The notes beneath the pieces are model-generated. The model did no database searches. It had not been told where the DNA came from and was given only the letters and a program-made list of their open reading frames with translations. Made by a program: the position numbers and the translations under genes. Below, one piece after another: positions 53,042-62,404 of a DNA stretch of 64,000 nt (position 1 is its first letter; the number at the start of each line of letters is the position of its first letter). This DNA is from Planctomycetaceae bacterium (GTDB lineage: Bacteria; Planctomycetota; Planctomycetia; Pirellulales; Pirellulaceae): NCBI GenBank assembly GCA_027487485.1, contig JAIYDN010000095.1, forward strand, positions 31,083-95,082. The letters run 5' to 3'.

Positions 53042-53947
53042 TTATTGCTGATACTGAAGCTTTTTCCGGGCGACCTCGGAAATGGCGAGGACTGCCGGAT
53101 GTTTGATTTTGCGTTCTACCGACAACGCGTAAAATCGCTCCGTGACACCAGGGACTTTCGCGATGGATTCGACGCGGTACATGGCTTGAACTTCCTCGCT
53201 GATAATGGCAGTGACTGGAAAAACGCCGACGCCAGCTTTGCCCATGATCTTCATCATGGCGCTATCTTCGAATTCGCCTCGTATCTGAGGCCGGATTTGA
53301 TTTTCATCAAACCAGATATCGAGAGAACGGCGAAGTACAGTGTCCTTCATGGGCAATAGGATGGGGGTCGAATTGAGCGAGTCTGGAAAATCCTTTCGAA
53401 CCTTTTTGGCTAGATCCTTGGTCCCGACCAACACCACATCCGATTCCCCCAGCAAGTGCGAGTACGCTTTGACTTTCATGGAGGGATCGATCGGTGTGTC
53501 CGACAAGACGACATCCAGCTTGTGAATCGCGAGGTCGGCGATGAGTCGACTGACGTCTCCTTCGTGACAGGCTACTCGGATTTCTTGAGCCGTTTGCAAT
53601 GTTGGTTCCAGAAGCTGATACGCGATCAACTTCGGCATGACGTCTTTAATACCAACGCGAAAAAGGATCGGGCCTTCTCCAGGTCTTCCGTGCACCATGT
53701 CCAACAATTCCTGGCCAGTTGCAAAGATATCGTTGGCATACGATTGCACCGCCGTGCCCATTTCGGTCAAGGCAAGCCCACGGCCCGCTTTGCGAAATAG
53801 CTTCACCCCGAGCTGCTTTTCCAGGTCCCTTAGCTGAATACTGATCGTCGCGGGAGTGACATGCAATTTCTCGCTGGCTTTTGCCACCGATCCTTCCTGC
53901 GAAACGGCCCAAAAATACTGGAGATGGTGGTAATTAAGCCAGTTCAT
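53042..53947 (-). CDS. LysR-family transcriptional regulator, NhaR-like
   Basis: The 301-residue protein starts MNWLNYHHLQYFWAVSQEG, the distinctive NhaR opening. Its winged-helix DNA-binding domain (VAKASEKLHVTPATISIQL) leads to a periplasmic-binding-like effector domain. NhaR senses sodium in enterobacteria, but no antiporter gene is near here. It is divergent from the HPF-like gene at 54130, with a 182-bp shared promoter region. That makes the HPF-like gene the first candidate target. Confidence 0.88.
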   Translation of the reverse strand: MNWLNYHHLQYFWAVSQEGSVAKASEKLHVTPATISIQLRDLEKQLGVKLFRKAGRGLALTEMGTAVQSYANDIFATGQELLDMVHGRPGEGPILFRVGIKDVMPKLIAYQLLEPTLQTAQEIRVACHEGDVSRLIADLAIHKLDVVLSDTPIDPSMKVKAYSHLLGESDVVLVGTKDLAKKVRKDFPDSLNSTPILLPMKDTVLRRSLDIWFDENQIRPQIRGEFEDSAMMKIMGKAGVGVFPVTAIISEEVQAMYRVESIAKVPGVTERFYALSVERKIKHPAVLAISEVARKKLQYQQ

Positions 53948-54129
53948 TCGCAGGAATCCTCAATTAGAAATTACCAATGCAACACGGTCGAATATTCAAT
54001 TTGTTTTACTCGTGCGCGCGTCGATAATCAATGCATAGCGTTCCGTGATAAAAAAAGTTGTGTTGCGCATCAAGCAACACGAGACCAACTGAGTGGGTTT
54101 TTGATTGATCACTTAGGGAGAAAAAGAAA

Positions 54130-54534
54130 ATGCTGATACAGGTGAGTGGCAAAGGGTTCGATTTAAGTTCGGAACTGCGCTCGGAAGTCGAGGGAAAAAT
54201 CGAGTCTGCGTTGGAGCATTTTTGCTCACGTATCGGACGCGTGAACGTTTTCCTCGCGGACGTCAATGGTCCAAAGAAAGGCATCGACAAATCGCTTCGG
54301 ATCATCATCGATCTGGACAGGTTGCCACTGATCGTTTTGGAAGAAAAGGGAGAGAGCTGGCAAGCCATGGTTGATCGTTCTGCCGAACGAGCAGCCTACT
54401 CGGTCAGCCGACAAGTAGAAAGAATTCGGGCTCGATCCGATCGAACCAGCATGTCCGGGGATGGCAAGGAAGAATTTGAAGCGAGAACGTCGGACTGGAA
54501 TCCGCTCAGCACTCCACCACATGCAGCCGAATAG
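54130..54534 (+). CDS. HPF/RaiA-like ribosome-associated protein, copy 2
   Basis: The 134-residue protein opens MLIQVSGKGFDLSSELRSEV and shares the DVNGPKKGIDKSLRIIIDL block with copy 1. A 40-residue Arg/Ser-rich tail follows the fold and looks disordered. AGGGAG lies about 9 bases before the ATG. It is divergent from the NhaR-like gene. A role in ribosome silencing in stationary phase or stress is inferred only from the family. Confidence 0.75.
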   Translation: MLIQVSGKGFDLSSELRSEVEGKIESALEHFCSRIGRVNVFLADVNGPKKGIDKSLRIIIDLDRLPLIVLEEKGESWQAMVDRSAERAAYSVSRQVERIRARSDRTSMSGDGKEEFEARTSDWNPLSTPPHAAE

Positions 54535-54576
54535 CTAAGACTTTTCTTTCGCGAACGACGGCTGTTTTCCTTTGGC

Positions 54577-54684
54577 GCGCCCGGCAAATGTGAGCCTGAG
54601 GCGCTAGCCGAGTTCTTTATGTATTGTGATAATCGGCTAGCGCCTCAGGCTCAAGGAAACGAAAAACTTCTTTTGTCGGGGGCG
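54577..54684. repeat. Inverted-repeat element, family B, copy 2
   Basis: The 108-bp element matches 25677-25783. It shares TGAGCCTGAGGCGCTAGCCG, the CGGCTAGCGCCTCAGGCTC return arm, and the TTTTGTCGGG outer end. The left outer arm has changed (CCCGGCAAATG for CCGGACAAAAG), so outer pairing is weaker than in copy 1. Confidence 0.85.
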
Positions 54685-54772
54685 TCTCTTTGGAACTCAA
54701 AAGAAAACTTCGAGTCTGTCCAAGCATCGTTCCTTCGTCTCTAGTGAACGATTCGCAATAACGCTTGCCAAA

Positions 54773-56041
54773 TTAAGTTGGCAGTTCCAATAGACGAGCC
54801 ATGCGATGGAAGTCGCTGCTGGTTTCGATAAATCGGACTTTCGTAACCAGCGTGACAGGATCGACCAGTTCCTCAAAGGGAACGAACGACACATTGAATT
54901 GCCCACCGACCGAGACCATGACTCCGTTGAGTTTTTCTTCGATGAGAGCACGATAGGCACCTACGCCGATTTGCGAGCCGAGCATCACGTCGAACGCGGT
55001 CGGAACACAGCATCGCGATTCGTAGCCAAGTTGAATGCCGTTGACTTTGCGGTTCTTTCCAGTCTTTGCCTTGTAAGCATCTGCCAACATGGTTGCAAAC
55101 GCCTTTCCAATTGCAATGCTAGAAATAGCGATGTGACCGTGGTCATCTCGACTGATTCCGTCAAGATATGAAGCTGGCAGGTATTCAGCCAGACCTTCGG
55201 CGATGACAATCACACCGTAATTGCGGCCGGCTTTTTCGCGAGCCAACATCATAGCTACCATTTTATTCACGACCGCGTCCAGGTTCATGACGGTTCGAGA
55301 TTTCTCCGTGCCATCAGGTTGCTTGACCGTTTCTACATTCTTCAATGGTCCAACGATATCTTCGACGCTCAAAACCATGCAAGCGTCACCCGCGATCGAA
55401 GCGCCGTATGCTAGCCATCCAGCGGATCGCCCCATCGCTTCACATAAGAAGTATGCTTGGCCGGCAGCTGCATCCCGATTCAAATTTCGGATTTCGCCGG
55501 CAAGCGTTTCGGCAGCGCTGAAGTATCCAAAAGTAAAATCGATGCCGGAGTAGTCGTTGTCGATGGTTTTCGGCAAGTGAATGACGGGCATTCGAACTTG
55601 ATCGGGTGGAAGCGTATCTTGATAGAGCTTCATTTTGTTCGCGGTCTTCAGGGTGTCGTCACCGCCAATACTAACAAGAGCGTCGATACCTAGGGATCTC
55701 AATGCTTTGTAGACTCGGCCAAGGGGCGCTGAACGCTCGGGATCGGTCAGGTGAGCGGGGCTAGAAACGGCTTTGCCAGGATTGGATCTTGCAGTACCGA
55801 TCATGATCCCCGGTTCCGTTCTCGAAAACTCGAGCCGATCCTGTGTAATTCGGAAGTAATGCTTGCCTTCAACCAGCGGGGAATCGGCATGGTAATCGAT
55901 CAAGTTGGAGTACCCATGCTTGATTCCGATCACTTCAACGCCAGCATTGAGCAAAGTAAAAGCAGCGGATGAAATAACACTATTTGCGGCAGGGGCGGGG
56001 CCGCCTGCAAACAAAACTGCCACACGCTTAATTGCGGTCAT
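54773..56041 (-). CDS. pfp: Pyrophosphate-dependent 6-phosphofructokinase
   Basis: The 422-residue protein has the phosphofructokinase fold with GGPAPAANSVI at the start and GGDDT (D129). In ATP enzymes this reads GGDGS. The catalytic loop is PKTIDND with K158, where ATP enzymes have PGTIDND. These two changes mark the PPi-dependent form, which works reversibly in glycolysis and gluconeogenesis. A MGR motif (CEAMGRSAGW) is present. The start at 56041 precedes the N-terminal strand normally; eight more residues are open upstream. It is a single gene. Confidence 0.93.
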   Translation of the reverse strand: MTAIKRVAVLFAGGPAPAANSVISSAAFTLLNAGVEVIGIKHGYSNLIDYHADSPLVEGKHYFRITQDRLEFSRTEPGIMIGTARSNPGKAVSSPAHLTDPERSAPLGRVYKALRSLGIDALVSIGGDDTLKTANKMKLYQDTLPPDQVRMPVIHLPKTIDNDYSGIDFTFGYFSAAETLAGEIRNLNRDAAAGQAYFLCEAMGRSAGWLAYGASIAGDACMVLSVEDIVGPLKNVETVKQPDGTEKSRTVMNLDAVVNKMVAMMLAREKAGRNYGVIVIAEGLAEYLPASYLDGISRDDHGHIAISSIAIGKAFATMLADAYKAKTGKNRKVNGIQLGYESRCCVPTAFDVMLGSQIGVGAYRALIEEKLNGVMVSVGGQFNVSFVPFEELVDPVTLVTKVRFIETSSDFHRMARLLELPT

Positions 56042-56313
56042 GGAACTACACTCTTTGTGGATCAAAAAGGGGCAAAAAACTCAGTAAGTGCGGGAGATTG
56101 TAGCCGCATGGTTCGGATTGTCCAACCGTCTGTCAAAGCAGGTAATTTGAGGGGAGATTGCACGATTTTCGGTTTATCCGTTCCCTATTCCGCAGGGGCC
56201 GCGTTTGAGGGGGATGATGTTTGATCCGAGGATGCTGGAAGTACCGAATGTAGGACTATTGCGAGTGCATCATTCAGAGGCGCTCGCAGTTCTCAATTCG
56301 CTTGGAGCCGTAA

Positions 56314-58377
56314 ATGCCTGCAAACCATCAAAGCAGAACAAGAACTCAACGCAGTCATCTCGCTCAATTCCATTCCCGCCGGACTTCCTGCAATCGCCTC
56401 AAGGTTTCATTGCGTCGCGGAGTCGCCCTAGCCATTGCCTTCGGAGTCGTGTCCTATCAAGGGGCGATATTTGCCCAATATCAGCCGATCCAACAACAAC
56501 CGCCCCAATATCAGCCAACCCACTTCCAAACACCGCAGTACCAAGCAACGTCGCATCCCGCAGCCACGGCACGTGATCCGCGTACCAGTGGAGGTGAACT
56601 CCCAGCCTCTCCTTGGTCAGCTCGTGAAAACGGCCAGTCGAACACGAATCGAGATTTTCAGGTACTGGAACCGCAACGACCAGTACGCCAACCAAGTCAA
56701 GACTACCGCAACAGCTCGCCGAACGAACCTGTGTCGAATGTCCCGCTCGAGCTTGGCTCGCAATCGAACGCTGATCGCCCCGCCCCGGTGACTTTGATGG
56801 GGCCAGTTGTGTCTTCGAAAAAGAATACCGACAAGCAGGGGCCGAAAAGTCTGCGAATCAGTAATCGCGCCTCGCTGTATAAAAGCAACAATCCAGAATT
56901 GGCGGCATCTGTCGCGTCCCCTTCGGTGCCCACAGTTGTTGCCCCAGTCGAATTTCCAGTCGAATTTCCAGTCGAATTTCCGATCGAGTTTCCTGGTTTG
57001 GATTCCGCTAAGGAGGAATCCCGTTTGAATGCCGCCCCGCAGCGCATCGCGTTGACCCAGAACGCGCCTGTCCGAGAGCAACCTGAAGAGCCTCGGGGCG
57101 ATGCGGGCGGCATTATTTTGGAAGCCCCATTGCCGTCGATTTCAACGCAAGCCAATGTGCAAGGGCGAGCCATTGCGCCAGTGCGCCCTGGCATGCAAGT
57201 CCTGCCGAACCGCGACCTCCAGACGGAGGCTCGTGAAACGGCTCCGGCTCAAATGGTATCGGCGACGACTTCGTCAGTAAGAACGGAACCGCGACAAGAT
57301 TTGGCCGACTCGGCAGCGAACACGAACACGCCATCGAACACGAACACAACATCGTCTCAGGCTGATGTGCGGGACGAGACGAGCATGCTTCGAGCATCTT
57401 TGGCCCAGCGCGTCAGTTATGAATTGCTATCGAGCGCACCATACCCTGCATCGCGAGCTCCCGAATCGCTCGAAGTCCCAACGGGCTGGGGCGCGATAGA
57501 ACAGGAACTTAAGGGGCATCTTGAACGATGCGATGCTTTGCTAAAGCGCAACGCGATCATGAGCGCTCGAAGCGAAGCGACCACAGGCCTACGACGACTT
57601 TGCAACGCCATGGACGCTCATCGTCGAGTGTTGCACAGTGGACCTGCCCTTGAAAAGGCATTCATCGCTTTACGTGAGGACGCTGACTTCCAAAATCTTG
57701 TCGGTGGTGGAGCGTTCGATTCTATCAGCTCGATGGTGGGGTCCCATTCCACGGAAGCCTTGAAGGGCAGACCGCTGGAAGGGGTCTCGTCCGAAACCGC
57801 CTCGCAGCATTACCGAACGTACGCTCGCTATCAATTTGTCGTGGCTGCTGATGGGCATCGATGGGCAGCCGAGTTGCTTTACGCATACGGCAAAACGCTG
57901 GAGAAGGAAGCTGAGCTCGAGCCAGAAAAATCCTTCAGGCTTCGAAGCCAATCGGTCGCTTGCTACCAAGCTGCTATCCAGATCGCTCCTTCGCAAAGCG
58001 AAGCAGCAAGCCAGCTTGGTTATGTCTTGATCAACTTAGACCGTATGGATGAAGCTCAACGGGCCTTGATGGTATCGTTGCAGCACAGACCAACCGCGAG
58101 TGCTTGGAACAACATGGCGGAATTGCATCGTCGGCTTGGCGCTCATGCCGATGCAGAATACGCCATTCAACAGGCAACTGCTATCGCTCAGATGCGCCCC
58201 AACTATACCGCAGAAAAGCCTGAGATCACGGAAGTAGATGCAGCCACCTTCGCAAAGTACAGTCCAATCGCACCGCAGATGCAAACCGCTTCGGCCTCGG
58301 CCACGGTACCTGCTTCAAGCTCGGGGGTTCGAACCGCTTCGTCCTCCAGCTTCTTCTCGAAGATTTTTACCAAGTAG
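56314..58377 (+). CDS. Secreted TPR protein with Pro/Gln-rich region, next to the Wza-like gene
   Basis: The 687-residue protein has an Arg/His-rich N-terminus and one hydrophobic segment (VALAIAFGVVSYQGAIFA, about 37-54). A Gln/Pro-rich low-complexity stretch (YQPIQQQPPQYQP) and about 250 residues of poorly ordered sequence follow. Four consecutive VEFP-type tetrads (VEFP three times, IEFP once) occur, from a 12-bp DNA tandem near 56945-56995. From about residue 480 onward the protein is helical with TPR-like repeats. The next gene, an export protein, starts 17 nt later, so a role in exopolysaccharide or envelope assembly is inferred. No known family was recognised for the full length. Confidence 0.72.
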   Translation: MPANHQSRTRTQRSHLAQFHSRRTSCNRLKVSLRRGVALAIAFGVVSYQGAIFAQYQPIQQQPPQYQPTHFQTPQYQATSHPAATARDPRTSGGELPASPWSARENGQSNTNRDFQVLEPQRPVRQPSQDYRNSSPNEPVSNVPLELGSQSNADRPAPVTLMGPVVSSKKNTDKQGPKSLRISNRASLYKSNNPELAASVASPSVPTVVAPVEFPVEFPVEFPIEFPGLDSAKEESRLNAAPQRIALTQNAPVREQPEEPRGDAGGIILEAPLPSISTQANVQGRAIAPVRPGMQVLPNRDLQTEARETAPAQMVSATTSSVRTEPRQDLADSAANTNTPSNTNTTSSQADVRDETSMLRASLAQRVSYELLSSAPYPASRAPESLEVPTGWGAIEQELKGHLERCDALLKRNAIMSARSEATTGLRRLCNAMDAHRRVLHSGPALEKAFIALREDADFQNLVGGGAFDSISSMVGSHSTEALKGRPLEGVSSETASQHYRTYARYQFVVAADGHRWAAELLYAYGKTLEKEAELEPEKSFRLRSQSVACYQAAIQIAPSQSEAASQLGYVLINLDRMDEAQRALMVSLQHRPTASAWNNMAELHRRLGAHADAEYAIQQATAIAQMRPNYTAEKPEITEVDAATFAKYSPIAPQMQTASASATVPASSSGVRTASSSSFFSKIFTK

Positions 58378-58393
58378 CTTTCCCAGGTCTGAC

Positions 58394-59782
58394 ATGAACA
58401 CAAAAATCATAAGTGCAGTTCCTTATCCGATGATGCGACGTTTCATTCGATTCGGGAAAGCTGGCGCCGCAATCATTTTGGCACTATTGGCTTCGACAGC
58501 CAGCTTCGCTCAAGTGGTTCGGACTGATGCGTTTTCTGGTTTAGGCTCGCGAACCGCTCCGTCGGTTCGTCCGGCCAGCCATCGCCAAACTGACTACGAA
58601 ACCGCTGTGTCTCTAGGTCAGCCGGGCATGGTGATGACGTCCGGCAACTGTGGCTGCTCCGGTTCGGGATGCGCGACTTGCGGCGGAACAGGACGCATTC
58701 CGCGCGCTGTCTATATGGATCCACCACAACAACCCACCGGAGTTACTTCAGGCGCGTGCCAGCCATGCATCACAGGTGTCGATTGCGCTCAAGGTCCAGC
58801 CGGAGAGAAACGCTGGTGCGATGCGCATGGAATCGATTTCGAACCTTTGTGGCACGGCGAGTACATCGGCCCCGTACGGCTTGCATCCCTTCTTGAATAC
58901 CGGATTCGCGTGAACGATGAATTGCAAATCACTTATATTCCTAGCCGTGATGTGGTTAACGAAGAATACAAGCTGACCCCCGGCGATGAAGTGAACATCA
59001 ACTCGGTGTCAGACGATACGATCCGTCGCGAGAAAGTTCAAATACAACCCGACGGTAGCATCGTCGTACCACTTATTGCCGACACCAAAATACGAGCCGC
59101 CGGCAAGACGATTGGCCAGCTTCGAAAGGATTTGGAAGTCGCTTACAAAAAATACATCAACAACCCGGCGATCAACGTCGAGCCGTTCAAGGTCAACACC
59201 ATCGTTGAAGACTTGAAGGATGCGGTGAACGGTCCCTTCGCAGCCGGCGGTCGAACCTTAATCGCAAATGTGAATCCGGACGGACGGATTCAAGTGATCG
59301 GGCTAGGCAGCATTTACGTTTTGGGAATGACAACCGACGAACTAAAACGCGAATTGAATCTGCGTTTTCGCGACAAGCAAATCGGTATCGAAGTGGAGCC
59401 TAGAGTCACTCGGACCGCAGCGCATTTCGTGTCCATTTTCGGTGAAGTAGCTCAAAACGGAAGATTCGAATTGCTAGGGCCCACCACCGTAACACAAGGG
59501 CTCGCTCTGGCAGGCGGGCTCAATTTAGGTGCCAATAACCGCCAAATCGTAATCTTCCGACGGGCCGAAGATTGGCGTGTCGTCTCCACCATTCTGGACC
59601 TCCGAGCCGGTCATTTGGGCAAAAGTCCAAACCCTTCCGATGAAATTTGGCTTCGCGACAACGATCTCATCATCGTGCCACCTCGACCAATCAAACTCTT
59701 TAATAATGCCGTTCAACAAGTCTTTACGGACGGTATTTACAGGGTCCTGCCCTTCCAAGGTATCAACATTACGAGACAATAA
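58394..59782 (+). CDS. Polysaccharide biosynthesis/export (Wza/SLBB) family protein
   Basis: The 462-residue protein has a signal sequence (hydrophobic core GAAIILALLASTASFA). The Poly_export and SLBB domains follow: LTPGDEVNINSVSD, VQIQPDGSIVVPLI, and the late IFGEVAQNGRFELLGP with ALAGGLNLGANN. Such proteins form outer-membrane export channels. Between residues 80 and 130 is an unusual Cys-rich insert: CGCSGSGCATCGG, then CQPC and a few further Cys, absent from the standard Wza. The ATG at 58394 is preferred; the frame is open to 58238 but would overlap the TPR gene. No Wzc, Wzx or Wzy genes are adjacent. Confidence 0.85.
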   Translation: MNTKIISAVPYPMMRRFIRFGKAGAAIILALLASTASFAQVVRTDAFSGLGSRTAPSVRPASHRQTDYETAVSLGQPGMVMTSGNCGCSGSGCATCGGTGRIPRAVYMDPPQQPTGVTSGACQPCITGVDCAQGPAGEKRWCDAHGIDFEPLWHGEYIGPVRLASLLEYRIRVNDELQITYIPSRDVVNEEYKLTPGDEVNINSVSDDTIRREKVQIQPDGSIVVPLIADTKIRAAGKTIGQLRKDLEVAYKKYINNPAINVEPFKVNTIVEDLKDAVNGPFAAGGRTLIANVNPDGRIQVIGLGSIYVLGMTTDELKRELNLRFRDKQIGIEVEPRVTRTAAHFVSIFGEVAQNGRFELLGPTTVTQGLALAGGLNLGANNRQIVIFRRAEDWRVVSTILDLRAGHLGKSPNPSDEIWLRDNDLIIVPPRPIKLFNNAVQQVFTDGIYRVLPFQGINITRQ

Positions 59783-59868
59783 GCATCGGAGTCCAGCGGA
59801 CGTTTCGCACCGTCTCTCGACATTGCCGTCTCTCAACGCTTCCGTTCCTACCCCATTGCATATCATCC

Positions 59869-61008
59869 ATGAGTTCCGTTTATCAAGTTGTTCGAGTTGA
59901 AGACAAACGTCAACGCCGCGAGTTTATGGAGCTGCTTTGGCGACTTTACAAAGGGGACCCCAATTGGATTCCCCCTATCCGGCTCAATCAAGAGGAACTG
60001 GTCGGCTTTCGCCCTCATCCGTTCTACGAAAACGCAAAGTGCCGTGCCTTCCTTGTCGAGAAGGACGGCAAAGCGGTTGGACGAATCGTGGCGATTATCA
60101 ATCACGGCCACAACAAACGCTACAACGAGAAGCGAGGTTTCTTCGGCTTCTTTGATTGTATCGACGATCAGGATGCGGCAAATGCGTTGTTCACGGAAGC
60201 CTGTCGATATCTGAAGAGTGAAGGGATGGATGACGTTCGTGGCCCCTGCAACCCATCGCTCAATTACGAAATTGGCAATCTAGTCGAAGGCTTCGACACC
60301 CCGCCCACCTTCATGATGACCTACAATTGGCCCTACTACGAGAAGCTGATTAAGGGTTTTGGCTTCGAAAAGGTCCAAGATCTGTATGCGTTCGAAGGGA
60401 ACTTCGAAATGCTCAAGAACATCGACCCCAAACTACAATTTGTGATCGACGAAGTGAAGCGACGCTTCAACGTTACATTGCGTGCTGCCAATCGACGTAA
60501 GTTCGGCGACGAAGTCAGCTTGTTTCTTAAAATCTATAACGAAGCGTTGCAGGGTACATGGGGATTTGTTCCACTAAGTGATGCAGAATGCCAAGGCTTG
60601 GGAAAATCGCTGAAGATGCTCGTCGATCCAGCCGTTACTTCCATCATCGAAGTGGACGGTCGACCAGTGGGGGTCAGCATGGGACTTCCGGACTATAATC
60701 CTCTTATCAAGAAAATTAACGGCAAGCTATTCCCGTTCGGCTTTTTGACGCTTCTATTAGGACGACGCAAAATCAAAAAAATTCGTTTGATGAGCACCAA
60801 TGTCATCCCGGAATACCAACGCTGGGGATTGGGGCTCGTTGCCTTGGACAGAATGCTGCCTGATTGCTTGGCAAAAGGAATTGTAGAAGCAGAGTTTTCG
60901 TGGGTTCTTGAGAGCAACCACTTGTCACGTGGGTCGCTCGAACGGGCTGGCACAAAACGCACGAAGACGTATCGACTGTACGATCGCACGCTATCCGATA
61001 TTCACTAA
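59869..61008 (+). CDS. GNAT-family acetyltransferase-like protein (YghO type)
   Basis: The 379-residue protein opens with DKRQRREFMELLWRLYKGDPNWIPPI, then has an acyl-CoA N-acyltransferase fold. The C-terminal GNAT part includes VIPEYQRWGLGLVALDRML, resembling the Q/RxxGxG/A acetyl-CoA loop. The substrate is unknown. It lies 86 nt after the export-protein gene and 22 nt before glgC, on the same strand, so a shared transcript is possible. Confidence 0.75.
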   Translation: MSSVYQVVRVEDKRQRREFMELLWRLYKGDPNWIPPIRLNQEELVGFRPHPFYENAKCRAFLVEKDGKAVGRIVAIINHGHNKRYNEKRGFFGFFDCIDDQDAANALFTEACRYLKSEGMDDVRGPCNPSLNYEIGNLVEGFDTPPTFMMTYNWPYYEKLIKGFGFEKVQDLYAFEGNFEMLKNIDPKLQFVIDEVKRRFNVTLRAANRRKFGDEVSLFLKIYNEALQGTWGFVPLSDAECQGLGKSLKMLVDPAVTSIIEVDGRPVGVSMGLPDYNPLIKKINGKLFPFGFLTLLLGRRKIKKIRLMSTNVIPEYQRWGLGLVALDRMLPDCLAKGIVEAEFSWVLESNHLSRGSLERAGTKRTKTYRLYDRTLSDIH

Positions 61009-61030
61009 CGATTGACATGCTAGGGACAAC

Positions 61031-62404
61031 ATGAACGATACACTTGCAGTTATCTTGGCGGGCGGTAGAGGGTCGCGGCTCGAACCACTGACTCGGGACC
61101 GTGCGAAACCGGCAGTACCCTTCGGCGGCAACTATCGCATCATCGATTTTGTTCTTTCGAATTGCCTGAATAGCAACCTGCGCAAAATGCTGGTGCTGAC
61201 TCAGTACAAAGCCATGAGCCTCGATCGTCATATCAACCTTGGATGGCGTGACTTCTTCTGCCGCGAACTGAACGAGTTCGTGGACATTGTGCCTCCGCAA
61301 CAACGCATCGACGAGAATTGGTACCAAGGGACCGCGGATGCCGTTTACCAAAACATCTATGCGATCGAGAAAGAGCGGCCAAAGTACTTGATTATCCTTG
61401 CCGGCGATCACATCTATAAGATGGATTACCATGCGATGCTTCAATACCATAAGGAAAAAAATGCAGATCTGACAATCGGTGCTCTGCGAGTTGATTGCGA
61501 ATCCGCCAAAGAGTTCGGCGTCATGCAGGTCGACACAGACCAACGCATCATCGGTTTTCAGGAGAAACCCAATCAGCCTCGTCCCATCCCTAATGATCCA
61601 GGGCATGCCCTGGCATCCATGGGGATCTATATCTTCAACACCCATTTTCTGTTCGAACAACTCTGCAAAGATGCCAACGATCCGCGCAGCCAACACGATT
61701 TTGGAAAGAACATCATTCCTTCCATCATCGATAGCCACCGGGTGTTTGCATTCCCGTTCAAAGATGAGAATCGAAAGAACGACGCCTACTGGCGCGATGT
61801 AGGAACCTTGGATGCTTTCTACGAAGCCAACATGGATCTGGTCGGTATCGATCCACAACTGAATCTGTACGATGCGAACTGGCCTATTCGAACTCAACAG
61901 CAAAACCTTCCACCGCCCAAGTTTGTCTTCGGCTCCAGGGGGGACAGCGATCGCTGCGGCATGGCGTTAGACTCGATTATCTGCGCTGGAACGATCATCA
62001 GTGGTGGCAGGGTGGAAAGAAGCATTCTCAGCCCCAGCGTTCGAGTGAATTCGTTCGCCCAAGTCTCGGACAGCATTTTGTTTGAATCGGTCGAAGTCGG
62101 GCGACATGCGCGCATTCGACGAGCTATCATCGACAAAGGAGTTCGAATTCCAGAAGGATTCGAAATCGGTTACGACCTGGAAATGGACAAGAAACGAGGT
62201 TTCACCATTTCGAATAACGGGATTGTAACGGTTGCAAAGACTGAAGATTTGTCCCTGCTCGGTACAACCGTGCGCGGCAGCTCGTACCGAACGGACTCCG
62301 CCAAAGCGTCAATTTCACATCCGAACGTGACTTCCGCTCCACCATCCAAACAATCTCAAACAATTCAACAACGCAACGATTCGAGATTCGTTGAACCAAA
62401 ATGA
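61031..62404 (+). CDS. glgC: Glucose-1-phosphate adenylyltransferase
   Basis: The 457-residue enzyme makes ADP-glucose for glycogen. Landmarks are LAGGRGSRLEPLTRDRAKPAVPFGG (nucleotide loop) and the substrate-binding segment FQEKPNQP. The DVGTLDAFYEANMDL segment follows, and a C-terminal left-handed beta-helix ends the protein. The ATG at 61031 is at the family start. The last 4 nt overlap the GGDEF gene, so synthesis of a glycogen enzyme and of a c-di-GMP enzyme is coupled. Confidence 0.95.
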   Translation: MNDTLAVILAGGRGSRLEPLTRDRAKPAVPFGGNYRIIDFVLSNCLNSNLRKMLVLTQYKAMSLDRHINLGWRDFFCRELNEFVDIVPPQQRIDENWYQGTADAVYQNIYAIEKERPKYLIILAGDHIYKMDYHAMLQYHKEKNADLTIGALRVDCESAKEFGVMQVDTDQRIIGFQEKPNQPRPIPNDPGHALASMGIYIFNTHFLFEQLCKDANDPRSQHDFGKNIIPSIIDSHRVFAFPFKDENRKNDAYWRDVGTLDAFYEANMDLVGIDPQLNLYDANWPIRTQQQNLPPPKFVFGSRGDSDRCGMALDSIICAGTIISGGRVERSILSPSVRVNSFAQVSDSILFESVEVGRHARIRRAIIDKGVRIPEGFEIGYDLEMDKKRGFTISNNGIVTVAKTEDLSLLGTTVRGSSYRTDSAKASISHPNVTSAPPSKQSQTIQQRNDSRFVEPK

